Assembly: GCA_903863845.1 (NCBI GenBank)
Contig: CAIPDP010000082.1
Coordinates: 1 to 64,000 of the forward strand
DNA length: 64,000 bases
Reading direction: 5' to 3'
From: an uncultured Mucilaginibacter sp.
Lineage (GTDB): Bacteria > Bacteroidota > Bacteroidia > Sphingobacteriales > Sphingobacteriaceae
Part shown: piece by piece, positions 60,465-64,000 of the stretch
How the letters are laid out: each line of letters opens with the position of its first letter
Numbering within the stretch: the first letter of the stretch is position 1
Position numbers and translations under genes: made by a program
The notes under the pieces: generated by a model
The model's database searches: none
The model's input: the letters and a program-made list of their open reading frames with translations, nothing else
Told to the model about the DNA's origin: nothing

Positions 60465-61919
60465 ATGAACAAGAAATATATTTTACTGATACTGACTTTG
60501 CTGATGTCAATCGCTGGATTTAGCAGTTGGGCACAAACACTTGATAGTGCAAAAATAAAGGCAGTTGAAAGTGGCCTGGAAGGCGCTTTTAAAACCAAAG
60601 AACAAAAGCCATGGACGATCTGGGATCGTATGCATTATTATCGTATCAAAGGGCTCAGTATAGCCGTGATTAGCAACTATCACCTTGCCTGGGCCAAAGG
60701 CTACGGATGGGCCGACGATAGCCTTAAGATACCGGTTACCACACAAACGCTTTTCCAGGCAGCGTCGATCAGTAAATCGTTGAATGCAGTTGGAGTATTG
60801 AAATTGGTTCAGGATAAAAAGCTTGATCTGTATGCTGATATCAATACCTATCTCGGTAGTTGGAAGTTCCCCTATGACAGCTTATCAAAAGGTAAAAAGA
60901 TCAGTGTCGCCAACCTGCTCAGCCATACTGGCGGTCTTACTGTGCACGGCTTTGACGGTTATGAACAAGGAAGTGTTTTACCTACCCTGCAGCAGGTGCT
61001 TGATGGTCAGAAACCTGCAAATTCCGATCCGATCCGGTCGATGTATGAACCCGGATTAAAATCAGAATATTCGGGAGGGGGTATCACAATTTCGCAAGAG
61101 ATCGTAACTGATATCACCCATCAGCCTTATGATAAATATATGTACGATAAAGTTTTAAAACCATTGGGTATGACTTCCAGCACCTATGAGCAACCGCCGA
61201 AAGATAAAAAGCAGGAATTACTGGCAACGGCTTACCGGCCTGATGGAAAGCCGGTCAAAGGGAGATACCATATTTATCCTGAACAGGCTGCCGCCGGGCT
61301 TTGGACCAACCCAACTGATCTTTCCAAATACATTATCGAAACACAGTTAGCCTACGCCGGACGATCGGAAAAAGTGCTGAACCAGCAAACCACCAAGATA
61401 CGGTTGACACCATACCTTGATAAACAGGCAGCATTGGGTGTATTTTTGATTGACCAGGATAGCACAAAGTATTTCTCGCATAGTGGAGCTAACGAAGGAT
61501 TCAGGGCCGACTACTGGGGAAGCCTGGAAGGTGGTAATGGATTGGTGATCATGGTTAACTCTGATAACGGACAGATAATTCCGGAAATTGAAAACGCGAT
61601 AGCCAATGTTTACGGATTTAAAGGATTGTACAGGACGAAATTGTTAACGACTACTACTGTAGCAGATAGTGTTTTACAAAGCTATATCGGCGAATTTGAA
61701 CTTGCTCCCGGTTTTTCAATTACGGTTACCCGCGAGGGTAGCCACCTTTTTGGACAGGGAACAGGTCAGCCCAAATTTGAACTTTACCCGGAAACCCAAA
61801 CCAAATTTTTTCTGAAAGTTGCCGACGCCAAAGTGGAGTTTATTAAGGATGACAAAGGCCAGGTGATCAAAGCTATTTTGTACCAAAACGGCGAACACGA
61901 GATGAAGAAGGTGAAATAA
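60465..61919 (+). CDS. Serine hydrolase of the class C beta-lactamase family
   Basis: 484-aa secreted protein with a signal peptide (SSWAQT). Catalytic motifs: SISK (S101, K104) in LFQAASISKSLNAVG, YSG (about residue 202, KSEYSGGGITI) replacing YxN, and HSG (about 339, YFSHSGANEGFRAD). A C-terminal lipocalin-like domain (SYIGEFELAPGFSITVTREGSHLFGQGTGQPKFELYPETQTKFFL) is of the DUF3471 type. It is a peptidase or esterase rather than a proven beta-lactamase. The paralogue is at 33006. Confidence 0.9.
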   Translation: MNKKYILLILTLLMSIAGFSSWAQTLDSAKIKAVESGLEGAFKTKEQKPWTIWDRMHYYRIKGLSIAVISNYHLAWAKGYGWADDSLKIPVTTQTLFQAASISKSLNAVGVLKLVQDKKLDLYADINTYLGSWKFPYDSLSKGKKISVANLLSHTGGLTVHGFDGYEQGSVLPTLQQVLDGQKPANSDPIRSMYEPGLKSEYSGGGITISQEIVTDITHQPYDKYMYDKVLKPLGMTSSTYEQPPKDKKQELLATAYRPDGKPVKGRYHIYPEQAAAGLWTNPTDLSKYIIETQLAYAGRSEKVLNQQTTKIRLTPYLDKQAALGVFLIDQDSTKYFSHSGANEGFRADYWGSLEGGNGLVIMVNSDNGQIIPEIENAIANVYGFKGLYRTKLLTTTTVADSVLQSYIGEFELAPGFSITVTREGSHLFGQGTGQPKFELYPETQTKFFLKVADAKVEFIKDDKGQVIKAILYQNGEHEMKKVK

Positions 61920-62106
61920 TAATCATGTTCTCGAGTCCATAGTCCATAGCCTTTTCGATACAACGACACCGTGTAGCAGATGACCAATGACCAATGCCGT
62001 GCAGGAAATGACTTAATGACTAACTTATCAACCAGCCCTAACTTTTCAACAATCCCTTTAAACAAAAGGCAATAATCTAAATTAGCTGATTATTAAAAAT
62101 ACAGCC

Positions 62107-64000
62107 TTGGCTAAAGAGACCAAAGAAACACCTTTAATGCAGCAGTACAACCAGGTAAAAGCCAAATACCCGGGTGCATTGTTGTTGTTTCGCGTTGGCG
62201 ATTTTTACGAGACTTTTGGCGAGGATGCGATAAAAGCCTCAGGTATATTGGGAATCGTATTGACGAAGCGGGCAAACGGTGCCGCTACTCATATCGAACT
62301 GGCTGGTTTTCCGCACCATTCGCTGGAAACCTATTTGCCTAAGTTGGTTCGTGCAGGGCAGCGGGTTGCTATATGTGATCAACTGGAAGACCCCAAAACA
62401 ACCAAAACCATTGTCAAACGCGGTGTTACAGAACTGGTTACGCCCGGAGTTGCCATCAGCGACAATATCCTGCATCAAAAAAGCAACAATTACCTTGCTT
62501 CGCTTTATTTCGATAAAAATATCATAGGCGTCGCCTTTATCGATATTTCTACAGGGGAATTTCTGACAGCGCAGGGCAATGCTGAATATATCGACAAATT
62601 GCTCCAGGGATATAACCCCAGCGAGGTTATTTACCCTAAAACACAACACGTTGCGTATAAGGAAGCTTTTGGCGACCGTTACTATACTTATAAACTGGAC
62701 GATTGGCCATACAGTGGCGACTATGCCCAGGAAAGCCTGTTAAAGCATTTCGGTGTAAAATCGTTAAAGGGCTTTGGCATCGAGCGATTGACTCAGGGTG
62801 TGGTTGCAGCTGGTGTTGCATTGCATTACCTGAACGAGACTGAACACCGCAATTTGCAGCATATATCGTCGATCAGTCGCATTGAAGAGGGTAGGTATCT
62901 CTGGCTTGACCGATACAGTGTCCGTAACCTGGAGTTGATCGGTTCGGCCAATGAACAGGCAACAAGCCTGGTTGATGTGCTGGATCAAACCTCCTCACCA
63001 ATGGGCGCCAGGTTGTTAAGGCGATGGATAGTAATGCCGCTGAAAGAACTGAAACCCATCAACGACCGCCTGGGCGTAGTGGAATACCTGATCGGGAATG
63101 AAGTCCTTCGCGAAGAGCTAAAACAGTATATAGCCCATATCGGAGACCTGGAGCGCCTGATATCAAAAATAGGCCTTCAGCGTGCTAATCCGCGCGAAGT
63201 AGTACAATTAAAACGAGCATTGAAGGCCATAGAAGCTATTAAACTGCTATGCCTTGAAGAAGACAGCGAACCTCTAAGAGCCATAGGTGAACAATTGAAT
63301 CCCTGTGCCACCATCAGTGCTAAAATTGAACGCGAAATTCAGCCCGAACCGCCGGTAATGCTGGTGAAAGGTTCGGTGATCAATGTCGGCGTGAACGATG
63401 AACTGGACCGCCTGCGAAAGATCGCATTCGGCGGCAAAGGTTATTTGCTTGAAATTCAAAAACGCGAAGCTGAACAAACCGGTATACCTTCATTAAAAGT
63501 TGCTTTTAACAATGTATTTGGTTATTATCTGGAAGTGACACATGCCCACCGGGAAAAGGTACCGGCCGACTGGATCAGGAAACAAACCCTGGTAAATGCC
63601 GAGCGTTATATTACACCCGAGCTAAAAGAATACGAAGAGCAGATATTAGGTGCCGAAGAGAAGATCCTGACGCTGGAGACGCAACTCTATAACGACCTGC
63701 TTTATTCGCTGGCCGAATATATCAAACCGATACAGCTGAACGCACAACTGATAGCACGACTGGATGTCTTGCTCAATTTTGCTACTATCTCTATCAAGAA
63801 TTACTATGTCAGGCCCGATATCAACGATAACAAGATCATTGATATCAAAGGTGGACGTCATCCGGTAATTGAGAAGCACCTGCCACCCGGCGAGGAATAT
63901 ATTACCAATGATGTCTTTCTCGATAGCGAATCCCAACAGATCATTATCATTACCGGGCCAAATATGGCCGGTAAATCAGCCTTGCTTCGGCAAACGGGGC
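62107..64000 (+). CDS. mutS: DNA mismatch repair protein MutS, 3' end cut by window edge
   Basis: Mismatch-recognition ATPase. It is absent from the ORF track because it runs off the right edge. TTG at 62107 is the best start: it gives (M)AKETKETPLMQQYNQVKAKYPGALLLFRVGDFYETFGEDAI, the standard MutS N-terminus, while an in-frame stop lies at 62083-62085; the ATG at 62137 would begin inside this block. The mismatch-binding Phe is in FYETF. Then come the connector, lever (LLRRWIVMPLKELKPI) and clamp domains, and the frame ends just after Walker A GPNMAGKS. About 631 codons are present of the usual 860-880. Confidence 0.96.
   Translation, partial: MAKETKETPLMQQYNQVKAKYPGALLLFRVGDFYETFGEDAIKASGILGIVLTKRANGAATHIELAGFPHHSLETYLPKLVRAGQRVAICDQLEDPKTTKTIVKRGVTELVTPGVAISDNILHQKSNNYLASLYFDKNIIGVAFIDISTGEFLTAQGNAEYIDKLLQGYNPSEVIYPKTQHVAYKEAFGDRYYTYKLDDWPYSGDYAQESLLKHFGVKSLKGFGIERLTQGVVAAGVALHYLNETEHRNLQHISSISRIEEGRYLWLDRYSVRNLELIGSANEQATSLVDVLDQTSSPMGARLLRRWIVMPLKELKPINDRLGVVEYLIGNEVLREELKQYIAHIGDLERLISKIGLQRANPREVVQLKRALKAIEAIKLLCLEEDSEPLRAIGEQLNPCATISAKIEREIQPEPPVMLVKGSVINVGVNDELDRLRKIAFGGKGYLLEIQKREAEQTGIPSLKVAFNNVFGYYLEVTHAHREKVPADWIRKQTLVNAERYITPELKEYEEQILGAEEKILTLETQLYNDLLYSLAEYIKPIQLNAQLIARLDVLLNFATISIKNYYVRPDINDNKIIDIKGGRHPVIEKHLPPGEEYITNDVFLDSESQQIIIITGPNMAGKSALLRQTG

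Overview
The window looks like a stretch of chromosome from a Bacteroidota member of the family Sphingobacteriaceae, most likely Mucilaginibacter or a close relative. The grounds are a T9SS-type (CHU/gliding C-terminal) secreted protein, many SPII lipoproteins and OM barrels, GH97/GH28/GH16 carbohydrate enzymes, families typical of Bacteroidota (DUF2723, DUF3078, DUF2851, DUF3347, GIN/DUF2807, DUF1493, DUF983), TAnnTTTG-type -7 promoter boxes, an absence of strong Shine-Dalgarno sites, and moderate GC. The genus is inference from overall character. I saw no tRNA, rRNA, CRISPR array, transposase or phage gene.

Layout. 1-5.4 kb: the 3'-truncated serine acetyltransferase gene cysE (minus, running off the left edge), a DUF3892 gene and a membrane protein, then a minus-strand arsenic operon arsR-GNAT(arsN2-like)-arsC-aquaporin-tlpA with a palindromic operator at the arsR start. 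5.5-9.1 kb: PAS histidine kinase, lipoprotein, carboxylesterase. 9.1-11.2 kb: selU(mnmH)-selD, the tRNA 2-selenouridine pair. 11.3-17.4 kb: amidase, Gfo/Idh/MocA oxidoreductase, DUF3347, HAD phosphatase, NAD(P)-binding protein, ROK regulator, YceI. 17.5-21.3 kb: a zinc-finger-like small protein and a giant NHL/Ig/T9SS protein. 21.6-26.4 kb: a His/Asp-rich mini-lipoprotein, GH16 and its partner lipoprotein, a metallophosphoesterase, two tandem receiver-only response regulators and a 55-aa membrane protein. 26.4-35.6 kb: a Lys/Ala-rich secreted protein with an internal duplication, a barrel protein, DUF2723, DUF983, a second HAD, a serine hydrolase and DUF3078. 35.7-44.6 kb: M23-like, cyclase, GH28 with a YjbR partner, enoyl-CoA hydratase, cbpA-cbpM, GIN protein, cupin-GNAT, HAD. 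44.7-54.3 kb: a pepsin-like lipoprotein, DUF1493, GH97, PspC/DUF2851, a decayed MFS transporter, a BNR/Ig lipoprotein, DUF1345, YwbE, argH. 54.5-64 kb: GNAT, a transglutaminase-like operon, two small envelope proteins, a DUF2236 oxygenase, a second serine hydrolase, and mutS running off the right edge.

Most genes are chromosomal housekeeping or envelope genes in short operons. Points of interest are: (i) an apparently complete two-lobed pepsin-type aspartic protease signature in a bacterial lipoprotein; (ii) an arsenic operon that uses an aquaporin and shows no efflux pump; (iii) dispersed imperfect inverted repeats that fill two convergent intergenic gaps from stop codon to stop codon; (iv) an unexplained minus-strand hairpin-terminator module in a divergent intergenic region; (v) a readable pseudogene of an MHS-type MFS transporter; (vi) several genes missing from the ORF track (cysE, mutS, two mini-proteins).
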